From positions 62,001 to 126,000 of the forward strand of contig NZ_VUMH01000003.1 in the NCBI RefSeq assembly GCF_009696265.1: a DNA stretch of 64,000 bases, given 5' to 3'. The notes under the pieces were generated by a model, which searched no databases, had not been told where the DNA came from, and saw nothing but the letters and a program-made list of their open reading frames with translations. Of the stretch, positions 1 through 8,262 are shown one piece after another (position 1 is the first letter of the stretch; every line of letters begins with the position of its first letter). A program made the translations under genes and the position numbers. Source of the DNA: Desulfovibrio porci. Its GTDB lineage: Bacteria > Desulfobacterota > Desulfovibrionia > Desulfovibrionales > Desulfovibrionaceae.

Positions 1-315
1 GTGGAAAGTGTAACCGACAAGGCGGGTTTTCCCCTTTCAAAAGTCTGGAGCGAAACTTTCAGCCGCTACGGCAATCTGGCCTGTGCCTCCATCCCGGCAA
101 GCATTTGCGACCGGCTGGGCGGAAGCAGACAGGCGCGTGGGCGGATGCTCCTCTGTGGTTTTGGCGTAGGACTTTCATGGGCGTCCTGCCTCGTTCCAAT
201 AGCGGGCCTGCATGTGGGGCCAGTGACAGATTACCAGGGCAATGCGTCAGAAACGTATAATGCCGACTACCTGGCCCATTGGCAAAAAATTTTTTGCGGC
301 AAGGAGGACAGTTGA
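1..315 (+). CDS. 3-oxoacyl-ACP synthase III-like protein, C-terminal part (5' end outside window)
   Basis: This is the tail of a FabH-like condensing enzyme, which joins an acyl-CoA to malonyl-ACP. About 104 residues are visible. They include the block SRYGNLACASIP, whose Asn matches the catalytic Asn of the FabH Cys-His-Asn triad, and the closing strand FGVGLSWAS, both typical of the family. The Cys and His lie upstream of the window. The stop TGA shares its last A with the ATG of the acyl carrier protein gene, so the two are translationally coupled. The neighbours (ACP, SDR, NeuD-like acyltransferase, glycosyltransferase) suggest that it makes a dedicated acyl group for a glycan rather than serving bulk fatty acid synthesis; that role is inferred. 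Confidence 0.85.
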   Translation: MESVTDKAGFPLSKVWSETFSRYGNLACASIPASICDRLGGSRQARGRMLLCGFGVGLSWASCLVPIAGLHVGPVTDYQGNASETYNADYLAHWQKIFCGKEDS

Positions 316-536
316 TGGAGATTAAAGAACTTTTACTGGAATGGCAGGACGTATTGCAGTGCGATGTCCCCTTGTGTGCCGGAACAATCCTGACCGAGCT
401 TGAAGAGTGGGATTCCCTTTCTCAATCGGGCATGGCGGCGTTCTTTGACCGTAAACTGGGAATCCGGCTCTCTTCAGACGAAATTGCCAAGTGCCGCACA
501 GTGCGGGATTTGCTCGCTCTGGCAGGAAAAGCATGA
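315..536 (+). CDS. Acyl carrier protein
   Basis: A 73-residue ACP, the usual size for the family. The WDSLS motif at about residues 36-40 supplies the Ser that would carry 4'-phosphopantetheine, followed by an amphipathic helix (GMAAFFDRKLGI). The ATG at 315 was chosen because it overlaps the ketosynthase stop (TGATG) and has AAGGAGG about 8 bases upstream; an upstream in-frame ATG would lie inside the ketosynthase gene. The stop overlaps the next start (ATGA). Placed between a KAS III and a ketoreductase, it is probably a dedicated carrier for the acyl group made in this cassette. Confidence 0.88.
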   Translation: MEIKELLLEWQDVLQCDVPLCAGTILTELEEWDSLSQSGMAAFFDRKLGIRLSSDEIAKCRTVRDLLALAGKA

Positions 537-1285
537 CCCTGTTTTCACGGGAGCAGTATATCCTTGTTACCGGGGCCAGCTCCGGCATAGGCCGGGCCTG
601 CGCCATGCTGTGCAACCAGCTTGGGGCCAGTGTGATAGCAGGCGGGCGCAATGAGGAACGTCTGGCAGCCTCGCAGGCTCGGTGTGCAAGCCCTGCGCAC
701 TGGCATAATGAGGTCAGGGACCTGGTGGCCGACCTTGAGTCCCTGCCGCGATGGGTTGCCGGTTTGCGGCAGAAATACGGCAGGCTTTGGGGCCTGATTC
801 ATGCCGCCGGTGAAGGTCGTTTGGACAGTATCTCCTACTTTGAGCTGGCTGAGGCCAAAAGTCACCTTGAGCTGAATTTTCTTGTGCCCATGCAGATCGC
901 CAAGGGCTTTTCGGACAGGCGCAATTTTGCCAGAGGGGGAGCCATGCTTTTTCTCTCCTCGGCTTCAGCGGTCTATCCGGAGAAAGGACATTGTCTCTAC
1001 GGAGCCGCCAAGGCCGCTCTGGCCACAGCCATGAAAACAGTCAGTCAGGAAATGGCGCATAAAGGCTTGCGAGTGCACTGTCTTGCGCCTGGCTGGGTAC
1101 GCACGCCCATGCTGGATATGGCCATAGAACATATGGGTGAAAGCTACGAAACAAAAGAGAAAGCCCGTTATCCACTGGGTTTTGGCGAACCGGAGGACGT
1201 CGCCTGGATGGCGGCCTTTCTTCTTTCAGACAAGGCACGCTGGATCACCGGCCAGAATTTCGTGCTGGGCGGAGGGTGCTACTGA
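533..1285 (+). CDS. SDR-family oxidoreductase, FabG-like 3-oxoacyl-ACP reductase
   Basis: A 250-residue classical short-chain dehydrogenase. The nucleotide-binding TGASSGIG motif lies near residue 12, a catalytic Ser in the LFLSSAS block, and the YGAAK (YxxxK) pair follows. The C-terminal substrate region ends in ITGQNFVLGGG, as FabG proteins do. The start ATG at 533 overlaps the ACP stop by four bases; earlier in-frame codons would run through the ACP gene. It probably reduces the beta-keto group made by the adjacent condensing enzyme on the adjacent ACP, using NAD(P)H. A sugar-nucleotide reductase role is possible but less likely given the ACP and ketosynthase partners. Confidence 0.87.
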   Translation: MTLFSREQYILVTGASSGIGRACAMLCNQLGASVIAGGRNEERLAASQARCASPAHWHNEVRDLVADLESLPRWVAGLRQKYGRLWGLIHAAGEGRLDSISYFELAEAKSHLELNFLVPMQIAKGFSDRRNFARGGAMLFLSSASAVYPEKGHCLYGAAKAALATAMKTVSQEMAHKGLRVHCLAPGWVRTPMLDMAIEHMGESYETKEKARYPLGFGEPEDVAWMAAFLLSDKARWITGQNFVLGGGCY

Positions 1286-1956
1286 TGGGGGTGGTTATTG
1301 TCGGCAATTCCGGCGCTGCGCGGGAATGTTACTGGCTCTTGCGGGTGGCACGGGAGGCGGATGCGGCGACGCCCCCCTTCAAGGGGTTTCTGGCCTGGCA
1401 GGGCTATGCGGGGCAGCTCTGCGAGCTGGCCCGGTTTTCTCTTGGCAGTTCAGAGGACTACCAGCCGGCTCATGACGATCTGTTTGTTATTGGCATAGGC
1501 AAGCCCGCATTGCGGCTGGCCGTGTATACTTGGCTCAAGGCTCTCAAGGCCAGCTTTTATACATTGCGGCATCCCAATGTATATGTCTGCCCCTCAGCCA
1601 CGGTGGGGGAGGCCAACATCTTTCAGCGGGATTGTGCCGTGCAGGCAAATGCAAGCATAGGTAATGCCAATTTCTTCAACGGCGGTGTGATTGTTGGTCA
1701 TGATGCTGTCGTTGGCGACGGCAACACCTTCAATCTTCATACCGGCATTTCGGGTCATGTCAGGCTGGGCGACGCCAATCAGGTGGCTCCATGGTGTCTC
1801 TTTCTGGAACACGTAAAGGTGGGCAACTGGAATGTTTTTGCTCCGGGTACAGTTGTCTACAAGGGCTGCAAGGATCACTGCCTGATGACCGGAAATCCGG
1901 CACTGATAGAAAAACGCTATCCATCGGTAAAAGCGGAAGGGGGTAGCCGTGTCTGA
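1285..1956 (+). CDS. NeuD/PglD-like sugar O- or N-acyltransferase
   Basis: A 223-residue protein with an N-terminal Rossmann-like PglD segment (GVVIVGNSGAAREC) and a C-terminal left-handed beta-helix. The helix is made of imperfect hexapeptides (VGEANIF, IGNANFF, VGDGNTF, LGDANQV, VGNWNVF). The His in IVGHDAVVG occupies the catalytic-base position of PglD/NeuD enzymes. The ATG at 1285 overlaps the SDR stop. In this setting it probably moves an acyl group, perhaps the hydroxyacyl group made by the upstream KAS III/ACP/SDR set, onto a sugar. The exact acceptor cannot be read from the sequence. Confidence 0.8.
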   Translation: MGVVIVGNSGAARECYWLLRVAREADAATPPFKGFLAWQGYAGQLCELARFSLGSSEDYQPAHDDLFVIGIGKPALRLAVYTWLKALKASFYTLRHPNVYVCPSATVGEANIFQRDCAVQANASIGNANFFNGGVIVGHDAVVGDGNTFNLHTGISGHVRLGDANQVAPWCLFLEHVKVGNWNVFAPGTVVYKGCKDHCLMTGNPALIEKRYPSVKAEGGSRV

Positions 1957-3241
1957 CACGCCTCGCCTTTCGGTCGTTATCCCCATGCGTAACTGCGCTC
2001 ATTGCGTGTGCGCCATGCTGGATAGTCTGCTGGCCCAGAATATTTCCATGCAATTTGTGTTGATTGACGACGCTTCGGAAGACAACACAATAACCCGTGT
2101 GGAGGATTGGAGCAGACGTAACAATCAGCCTGTGGAGATAGTGTGCAATAAGGAACAGATGTTTTCGTACAGGTCGCGCTTGAAGGGGCTGGCTCTGGCC
2201 AGCGCGCCTGTTGTCTGGTGCATGGATGCGGATGACATTGTACCGCCCAACGCCAATATTCAGGCCGCTCTGGTCATTATGGAACGAGAAAAGCCGGATA
2301 TTCTGCACGGCAAGGCATGCGGGGTGATGCCCGGCGACACCATACAAAAGCCGTTACCCTGGACAGAACCGGTGGCCGGACATCTGACAGGCAGTGAAAT
2401 TTTCAGCACCTTTATGGCCCAGGCCTATCCGCCCGCCATACTCTGGAACAAGTTCTTCTCGGCCCGCCTGGCCAAGGCCGTGCTGACCGCCGCGCCTGAC
2501 ATTACAGTGCGCTATTTTGATGTCAAGTTCCTTGGTTTGCTCTTTCTTTTATACGCGCAAAGCTATACGGCCTGTAACGAGCTGATGTATGAATACAGGA
2601 TGCGCCCCCATCGTCCCGCATGGCTGTATGCCCGTCAGGTGGATGCGCTTCTGTTGCTGGAGGAAAAGCTTACCAGACAGGTAGAGCGACACGCCCCGAA
2701 TCATCTGGATGCGTTCCTCGCCTATTGCCGACGCCGCCTAGTCATCCAGACAGGGCATCTTTCCCTCATGGCTGAGGCCGAACTCAGGCAAGTCTTGGAG
2801 CAGGAACATAGTCCATGCGCCTGGCTCGAGGAAAACATTCTGACCAATCTCAGCCGCAAACAACTACATCATGCCCTGTGTGTTTCCCTTGCGGATAACA
2901 CGACCAAGCTTCATGGATGGGTTGAGGATCTGTTACGTATCCATGCCCTGGGAAGTTCGTTTTTTCCCTGCCTGCCTGATCCCTCCCTTCTGGGGGCCTT
3001 GAAGCTTGCCGTGCGCGAGTGGCTCTGCCGGGACTTTACGCCCACAACCTGCCGACGCATTGCCCAGTGCGGTATGCGCCTTGGCTTACGCCTGGCAAAG
3101 TCCGAACTTGATCGCGAAGAACTTGCAAGCAACCTTTCCGATGACGCCGCTCTGGCTCTGCTTCTAGGTAACGCTCAACTGGCGCGGGCAATCACGGCCA
3201 TCATGGCCCCGGATATTGATATTACCAGGAAGGCAAACTGA
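1949..3241 (+). CDS. Family 2 glycosyltransferase
   Basis: A 430-residue protein that begins with a GT-A fold: LSVVIPMRNCAHCV, then FVLIDDASEDNT for nucleotide binding and the metal-binding WCMDADD (DxD-type) near residue 90. The C-terminal 200 residues are helical and not diagnostic. The start is a GTG at 1949, overlapping the upstream gene by eight bases; the GT2 motif begins seven residues in, which supports this choice. It is likely to add a sugar during assembly of the surface glycan encoded by this cassette. No membrane segment is obvious, so it is probably cytoplasmic or peripheral. Donor and acceptor are unknown. Confidence 0.85.
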   Translation: MSDTPRLSVVIPMRNCAHCVCAMLDSLLAQNISMQFVLIDDASEDNTITRVEDWSRRNNQPVEIVCNKEQMFSYRSRLKGLALASAPVVWCMDADDIVPPNANIQAALVIMEREKPDILHGKACGVMPGDTIQKPLPWTEPVAGHLTGSEIFSTFMAQAYPPAILWNKFFSARLAKAVLTAAPDITVRYFDVKFLGLLFLLYAQSYTACNELMYEYRMRPHRPAWLYARQVDALLLLEEKLTRQVERHAPNHLDAFLAYCRRRLVIQTGHLSLMAEAELRQVLEQEHSPCAWLEENILTNLSRKQLHHALCVSLADNTTKLHGWVEDLLRIHALGSSFFPCLPDPSLLGALKLAVREWLCRDFTPTTCRRIAQCGMRLGLRLAKSELDREELASNLSDDAALALLLGNAQLARAITAIMAPDIDITRKAN

Positions 3242-3242
3242 C

Positions 3243-4847
3243 ATGAATAACGCCTCACAAAAACGCCGTGTGGCCCTGACCGTAGACGTGGAAGCCCATC
3301 CCATCCGGGCGGCGCAGGATCATGTCAATCGCCTGATCTGGGGACGGCAGAACGGACACGAGGCGGGTATCCAGACCATGATGGATATTGCCGATCGCCA
3401 CGGCGTACCCATGACCTTTTTTCTGGATTACCCCGAAGCCGAGCTGTACGGCGAGGACTTGTTGGACGTGGGGAGGGAGATCCACCGCCGGGGGCATGAC
3501 CTGGAGCCGCACTGCCATGCGGAATATCTGATGAAACGACTGTTCGGTCTGGACGGTATGTGGGCCGTTCGCCTGCCCACAGCCACGCCGGAACAATCCC
3601 GGGCCATTGTAGATGCCTGTGTGAAGCGGCACGTCGACATCACCGGAACATTTCCCCCGGCGTACCGCAGCGGGGCCTATCTTATCGGCCCCCATTATCT
3701 GGATGCACTCAAGCAAAGCGGCATCCGTCTGGATGCCAGTTACAATCTGTTCTGCCCGGAAAACCCTTTCAACCTTGGTCTGCGCGGCCCCTTCATGTGG
3801 CAGAACGGCCTCTGGGAAATTCCTGTTCCGCTTATTCCCTATTTTCAAAAAGCCAACCACCTAGTGGCCTGGAATTTTAACTTCAAGGGATTTCTGCGCT
3901 CTTCAGTAGCCAAGAATGTGGTCTTGCACAAAAAATTTCTGGATACATGGTTCAAGCGGCACGGCGACGACGCCATCGCCACTTTGGTTATGCATTCGTG
4001 GTCGTTCTGGCAGATGGATGCAAAAGGTCATATGAGTATGCCCCTTGAGGGCTATGAAGAGCTTTTTGATGCTTTGCTGTTTATGCTCAAAGACAATTTT
4101 GAAATTGTGAATCTTGGGGAACTGGCAAAAAACGAAAACTCGGATACGCGCCTTGAAGAAGTCAGTCCGCTGGAAGTAACAGGCCATTGCCCGGTCTGCT
4201 ACGAACCAGTCATTCATTTTCAGGACTACAATAACGCGCCAAAACGCCAATGTCCATTCTGCAAGTCTGTGGAACGCCAGCGTACCCTGGTGGATCTTGT
4301 CTATGCCGGTGCTTTGGGGCCTCATGTTTTTACCGGTAAAGATATTTTGCATATAGCACCGGGGTGGCCCGAACGCCTGCTTTTACGACGTATGTTTGAA
4401 TGCCGCGTTAATACATTGAATATTCAGCCCGGTTGCGACATCCAGGCTGACATTCAGAATATGCCTGAAGTGGCGGACAATTCCTTTGATATTGTGCTGG
4501 CCAGTGAAGTGTTTCGTCATGTCAAAAATCTGGATGCCGCGTTGAAGGAAATTGCCCGTGTGCTGCGCCCCGGCGGCCTTCTGCTCTGTTCCGATTGCCT
4601 TGAAAACGCCGATTACGGCCGCGAAATAACAGACGAGGCGGAACAGATTTCCTGGTACGGCAAGGAAAAGCTGGATACCTACGGCATTGGCGATTTTCGC
4701 CGCTTTGGCCGTAAAGACTGGGAAGAGGCGTTCAAACCCTATTTCTACACACGGCTCTTCAAAGTTGATGACAAAGCCACAGGTTCACCCGCTTGGTGGC
4801 TGGCCTGCACACCCCAAAAAGAGAGGTATGCCCCTTGCGTCGCATAG
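3243..4847 (+). CDS. Polysaccharide deacetylase-like / zinc-ribbon methyltransferase fusion protein
   Basis: A 534-residue two-part protein. Residues 1-290 resemble NodB/CE4 deacetylases: ALTVDVEAH supplies the Asp motif and GHDLEPHCHAEY the HxxxH-type metal motif. Residues 310-345 hold two CxxC pairs (CPVC, CPFC) followed by SVERQR, a small zinc ribbon. A class I methyltransferase-like domain follows, with a degenerate motif I (LHIAPG) and FDIVLASEVFRHV...LRPGGLLLCSDC. The ATG at 3243 follows the upstream stop directly. The protein is a close paralogue of the first two domains of the next gene. It may act on the glycan made here, but the reaction is not established. Confidence 0.78.
   Translation: MNNASQKRRVALTVDVEAHPIRAAQDHVNRLIWGRQNGHEAGIQTMMDIADRHGVPMTFFLDYPEAELYGEDLLDVGREIHRRGHDLEPHCHAEYLMKRLFGLDGMWAVRLPTATPEQSRAIVDACVKRHVDITGTFPPAYRSGAYLIGPHYLDALKQSGIRLDASYNLFCPENPFNLGLRGPFMWQNGLWEIPVPLIPYFQKANHLVAWNFNFKGFLRSSVAKNVVLHKKFLDTWFKRHGDDAIATLVMHSWSFWQMDAKGHMSMPLEGYEELFDALLFMLKDNFEIVNLGELAKNENSDTRLEEVSPLEVTGHCPVCYEPVIHFQDYNNAPKRQCPFCKSVERQRTLVDLVYAGALGPHVFTGKDILHIAPGWPERLLLRRMFECRVNTLNIQPGCDIQADIQNMPEVADNSFDIVLASEVFRHVKNLDAALKEIARVLRPGGLLLCSDCLENADYGREITDEAEQISWYGKEKLDTYGIGDFRRFGRKDWEEAFKPYFYTRLFKVDDKATGSPAWWLACTPQKERYAPCVA
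4471..4739 (+). repeat. Converted methyltransferase segment, copy A
   Basis: About 269 bases that match positions 6045-6313 with only four differences that I can see, inside two otherwise clearly diverged paralogous genes. The block covers the core of the methyltransferase domain and ends abruptly on both sides, the signature of recent gene conversion. Confidence 0.85.
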
Positions 4848-7800
4848 CCATTACCGTGGATGTGGAGGCTCATGATTTTCGTGCCAAAGATCATCATATC
4901 GATCGCTTGATTTGGGGACGGCAACAGAACCGTGAACACGGCATCGGCAAAATGATGGACATTGCCGACCGCCACGACCTAGCTCTGACGTTTTTTGTCG
5001 ATTATCCCGAAAGCGAGGTATACGGAGAAGAATTTCTGAATGTGGCGCGTGAAATACGCCGGCGCGGTCACGATTTGCAACCGCATTGCCATGTTGAGTA
5101 TCTGGGGAAAAAGCTCTTTGGTAATTACAATCCCGATGCCGTGCGCATCGGCAATGTCTCACGGCAACAGGCAGACCGTATGGTGGAATATCTGGTTGAC
5201 TGCCATACGCGGGTCACGGGTTCCGCACCACTGGCGCACCGCAGCCGAGGCTATGAATTAAGCGCGCCGTATCTGGACTCACTTAAAAATGCCGGTTTTA
5301 CCCTTGATGCCAGCTATTCCCTGTCCTGCAAACGTGATCCCCTGCGCTTAGGGCTCCGTGGGCTTTTCCGTTTTTCCAATGGTCTGCTGGAAATACCCGT
5401 GCCGTTTGTTCCCTACTTTCAAAACGCAGGGCCGCTGATTCCCTGGAACTTCAATCACCGCTGCTTTCTCACGCCTGACATTGAAGAAAACCTGCGACGG
5501 CATGAGACTTTTCTGGACTCTTGGTTCAAACGGCATGGTGACGATGCTGTTGCTACCCTGATCATGCACTCTTGGTCTTTCTGGGGAATGGATGACGGGG
5601 GCTTTTTTGCCATTCCCAACGATGCCAGCCTTGAACTTTTTGAACGACTTCTTGGCTTTCTCAAAACGAAATATGAAATTATCGCACTTGGCAAGCTAGC
5701 TAAAAACGAAGATGTGCGTTGCGCCCAGAAACGCGTGGACGCCAGCCTTATTGTCGAACATTGTCCCATCTGCTACGAGCCGGTCAGCCATTTTCAAAAC
5801 TACAATAGCAATTACAAGCGCCGTTGTCCCTTCTGCGGCTCTGTAGAACGTCATCGTACTCTTGTAGATCTTCTCTATAACGGAGCCTTTGGACCCCAAC
5901 TTTTCCATCAGCGTGACATCCTGCACATCGCGCCCGGTCGCCCGGAAAAATTAGTGCTACGCCGCATGTACCAGCCGCGCGTAACCACGCTCAATATTCT
6001 GCCGGGATGCAATATTCAGGTCGATATTCAGAACATGCCCGAACTGGCGGACAATTCCTTTGATATTGTGCTGGCCAGTGAAGTGTTTCGTCATGTCAAA
6101 AATCTGGATGCCGCGTTGAAGGAAATTGCCCGTGTGCTGCGCCCCGGCGGCCTTCTGCTCTGTTCCGATTGCCTTGAAAACGCCGATTATGGCCGCGAAA
6201 TAACAGACGAGGCGGAACAGATTTCCTGGTACGGCAAGGAAAAGCTGGATACCTACGGCATTGGCGATTTTCGCCGTTTTGGCCGTAAGGACTGGGAAGA
6301 AGCGTTCAAACCATACTTTTATACACGGATATTCAAGGCGGATGACAAGGCCACGGGCGATCCCGCCTGGTGGATGATTTGCGTACCCAGAAACGCCGGT
6401 GCAGATTCTGCCCTGATGTTGAGCGCGCCGTTACTGGCAAGCAATGCTGCAAGAATCCTTCTGGACGCCAGTGCCGCCCCCATACGGTACTTCCTGCCTG
6501 ATTTTCAAGACTGGCCAAGCTATCGTAGCAATTTTGTCGCACAAAACCTGGACTGGCTTAAGGAAGCCATCTTCATGTTACAGTTTACACCTATTTCGCA
6601 AGTACGTACACCGAAAGCGAGTCCGGAGTTTCCGCCTCGCTATCCTTCGCATATTCACCCCTATCCTTTTCAGTCTTTTACCTATCTGCTGCACGAACTT
6701 CAAACAGATACAAATTACGGCGACAGTACCGCTTTACAGAGATTAAGCCGCGAAATTGAACGTTGGATTGATGCTTATGGGTTTTCATCGTGCTCATATG
6801 CCTGGGACAGACATACACGATGGATGGTCTGGCATGATACAGCTACTGGATTAAGACTTGACTTTATGGCCTATATATTGTTGCGTATTTTGCCATTACC
6901 AGAATATTCAGATGAATTCATTGAAAAAATTTTTCGTTCAGCAATAGATCATTTTCTCATTCTCTGTGCTGAACATTTTTTACAGAAACAGTCTAATCAT
7001 GGTATCATCCAGATGGTTAGCCTGCTTGCCTTCTGTCGTGGAATGCAATTTCTTGATTGCATGCAGGAGGCCGCACACCTTGCCTCTTGGCGCCTGCACA
7101 GGATGTTCACAACTCTTGCCACAGACGATGGCATGTGGAAGGAACATTCCCCTAGTTACCAGGCCTTCATGGTTTGCATGCTGGATATGGCACAGGCTCT
7201 CCTAGCTGGGACTCCATGTACACTAAAAAATTATGAATGTAAGATGCGCAATTGTCTGGCCTGTTTTATTAAACCAGATGGCAATCTTGTGGAATTTGGA
7301 GACACAGAACCCAAGCTTTACCCCCTCATAAAACCTGTTGTTGCCCAAGCCATATCTTCCTGCGATCCTTTACAGGATATTACTCTTCTTTCAGAGTCCG
7401 GGTATGCTTTTTTGCGTATTCAATCAGGCCATGCCAAGCCGGAAAAAACCTCATTTTTAACCATGTGTGGTGCATTTCATTCTATAGTCCACAAGCATTG
7501 TGATGATTTGAGCTTTATCTGGAGTGAAGGAAAACAAAATTTGCTTGTGGATTCCGGCATGCAGTCCAGCTACAAAGGAGTTCTTCATTCCGGCCCTCTT
7601 TGGGAAAAAGGCTTTTATTATTCTAGCCCAAATTGCGTTTATGCGGAGTCCGCCCATGCCCATAATGTGGTGGAAATCAATGGCCAAACATGGTCACGAC
7701 GCATTACACCTTATGGGATATTGCCTTTGCAAGGGCGACAGCTTTCAAAACTCCACTGGATTTTGGAAGGACAATGGCAAAGACCCGAGGGATTCCTTCA

Positions 7801-8239
7801 AATACGAAAACTGATTTTTTCACCCGGACGTTGGCTGTTGGTTCTGGATGAACTTGCTCCTATGAACAACAGTGAAAAAGAAAGCAGTTTTTCACAGTGG
7901 TTTCATTTTGATCACAGCCTTGATGTTGCTGAGCGCCATGCCGGACTCACCATAATGAAGTTGCCGGACAGTACACTGTTGCATTGTCATAGTTTTCAAG
8001 CAAACAAGCAAAGTTTACATAAAGGTGAATTTGCTCCGCGCCTTCAGGGTTGGCAAGCGGTAGAAAGCAGCGATAAACTTGAGTCAGCTTGGACATTGGG
8101 CATACATCATAAAGGAGGTTCAACGAAATTTGAGACGCTATTTTCACTTGTTGGATCGTGTATAATGTTACAAAGATATAGTAACATAATTCACTTACAG
8201 TTTGATAAAAACGAACAAATCGAGAAATTTGCTATCTGA
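4835..8239 (+). CDS. Deacetylase-like / methyltransferase / heparinase II/III-like three-domain protein
   Basis: About 1,134 residues. The first ~500 repeat the layout of the preceding gene (TVDVEAHDF, GHDLQPHCHVEY, CPIC/CPFC ribbon, LHIAPG, LRPGGLLLCSDC). The last ~620 residues form a heparinase II/III- or alginate-lyase-like part: an alpha region with WKEHSPSYQAF, then a beta domain with HKHCDDLSFIWSEG, LLVDSG and SAHAHNVVEINGQ. I chose TTG at 4835, with AGAGAGG about 8 bases upstream, because homology to the twin gene begins there. It overlaps the upstream gene by 13 bases. Base composition becomes clearly more AT-rich in the lyase part, suggesting separate origins. Joining deacetylation, methyl transfer and polysaccharide cleavage in one chain is unusual. 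Confidence 0.75.
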   Translation: MRRIAITVDVEAHDFRAKDHHIDRLIWGRQQNREHGIGKMMDIADRHDLALTFFVDYPESEVYGEEFLNVAREIRRRGHDLQPHCHVEYLGKKLFGNYNPDAVRIGNVSRQQADRMVEYLVDCHTRVTGSAPLAHRSRGYELSAPYLDSLKNAGFTLDASYSLSCKRDPLRLGLRGLFRFSNGLLEIPVPFVPYFQNAGPLIPWNFNHRCFLTPDIEENLRRHETFLDSWFKRHGDDAVATLIMHSWSFWGMDDGGFFAIPNDASLELFERLLGFLKTKYEIIALGKLAKNEDVRCAQKRVDASLIVEHCPICYEPVSHFQNYNSNYKRRCPFCGSVERHRTLVDLLYNGAFGPQLFHQRDILHIAPGRPEKLVLRRMYQPRVTTLNILPGCNIQVDIQNMPELADNSFDIVLASEVFRHVKNLDAALKEIARVLRPGGLLLCSDCLENADYGREITDEAEQISWYGKEKLDTYGIGDFRRFGRKDWEEAFKPYFYTRIFKADDKATGDPAWWMICVPRNAGADSALMLSAPLLASNAARILLDASAAPIRYFLPDFQDWPSYRSNFVAQNLDWLKEAIFMLQFTPISQVRTPKASPEFPPRYPSHIHPYPFQSFTYLLHELQTDTNYGDSTALQRLSREIERWIDAYGFSSCSYAWDRHTRWMVWHDTATGLRLDFMAYILLRILPLPEYSDEFIEKIFRSAIDHFLILCAEHFLQKQSNHGIIQMVSLLAFCRGMQFLDCMQEAAHLASWRLHRMFTTLATDDGMWKEHSPSYQAFMVCMLDMAQALLAGTPCTLKNYECKMRNCLACFIKPDGNLVEFGDTEPKLYPLIKPVVAQAISSCDPLQDITLLSESGYAFLRIQSGHAKPEKTSFLTMCGAFHSIVHKHCDDLSFIWSEGKQNLLVDSGMQSSYKGVLHSGPLWEKGFYYSSPNCVYAESAHAHNVVEINGQTWSRRITPYGILPLQGRQLSKLHWILEGQWQRPEGFLQIRKLIFSPGRWLLVLDELAPMNNSEKESSFSQWFHFDHSLDVAERHAGLTIMKLPDSTLLHCHSFQANKQSLHKGEFAPRLQGWQAVESSDKLESAWTLGIHHKGGSTKFETLFSLVGSCIMLQRYSNIIHLQFDKNEQIEKFAI
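6045..6313 (+). repeat. Converted methyltransferase segment, copy B
   Basis: Partner of 4471-4739, offset by 1,574 bases and in the same reading frame. Both copies encode the stretch from LADNSFDIV or VADNSFDIV through KDWEEAFKP. The sharp edges argue for conversion or unequal recombination rather than uniform purifying selection. Confidence 0.85.
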
Positions 8240-8262
8240 ACGAACAACAAGAAGGCTTTGCA

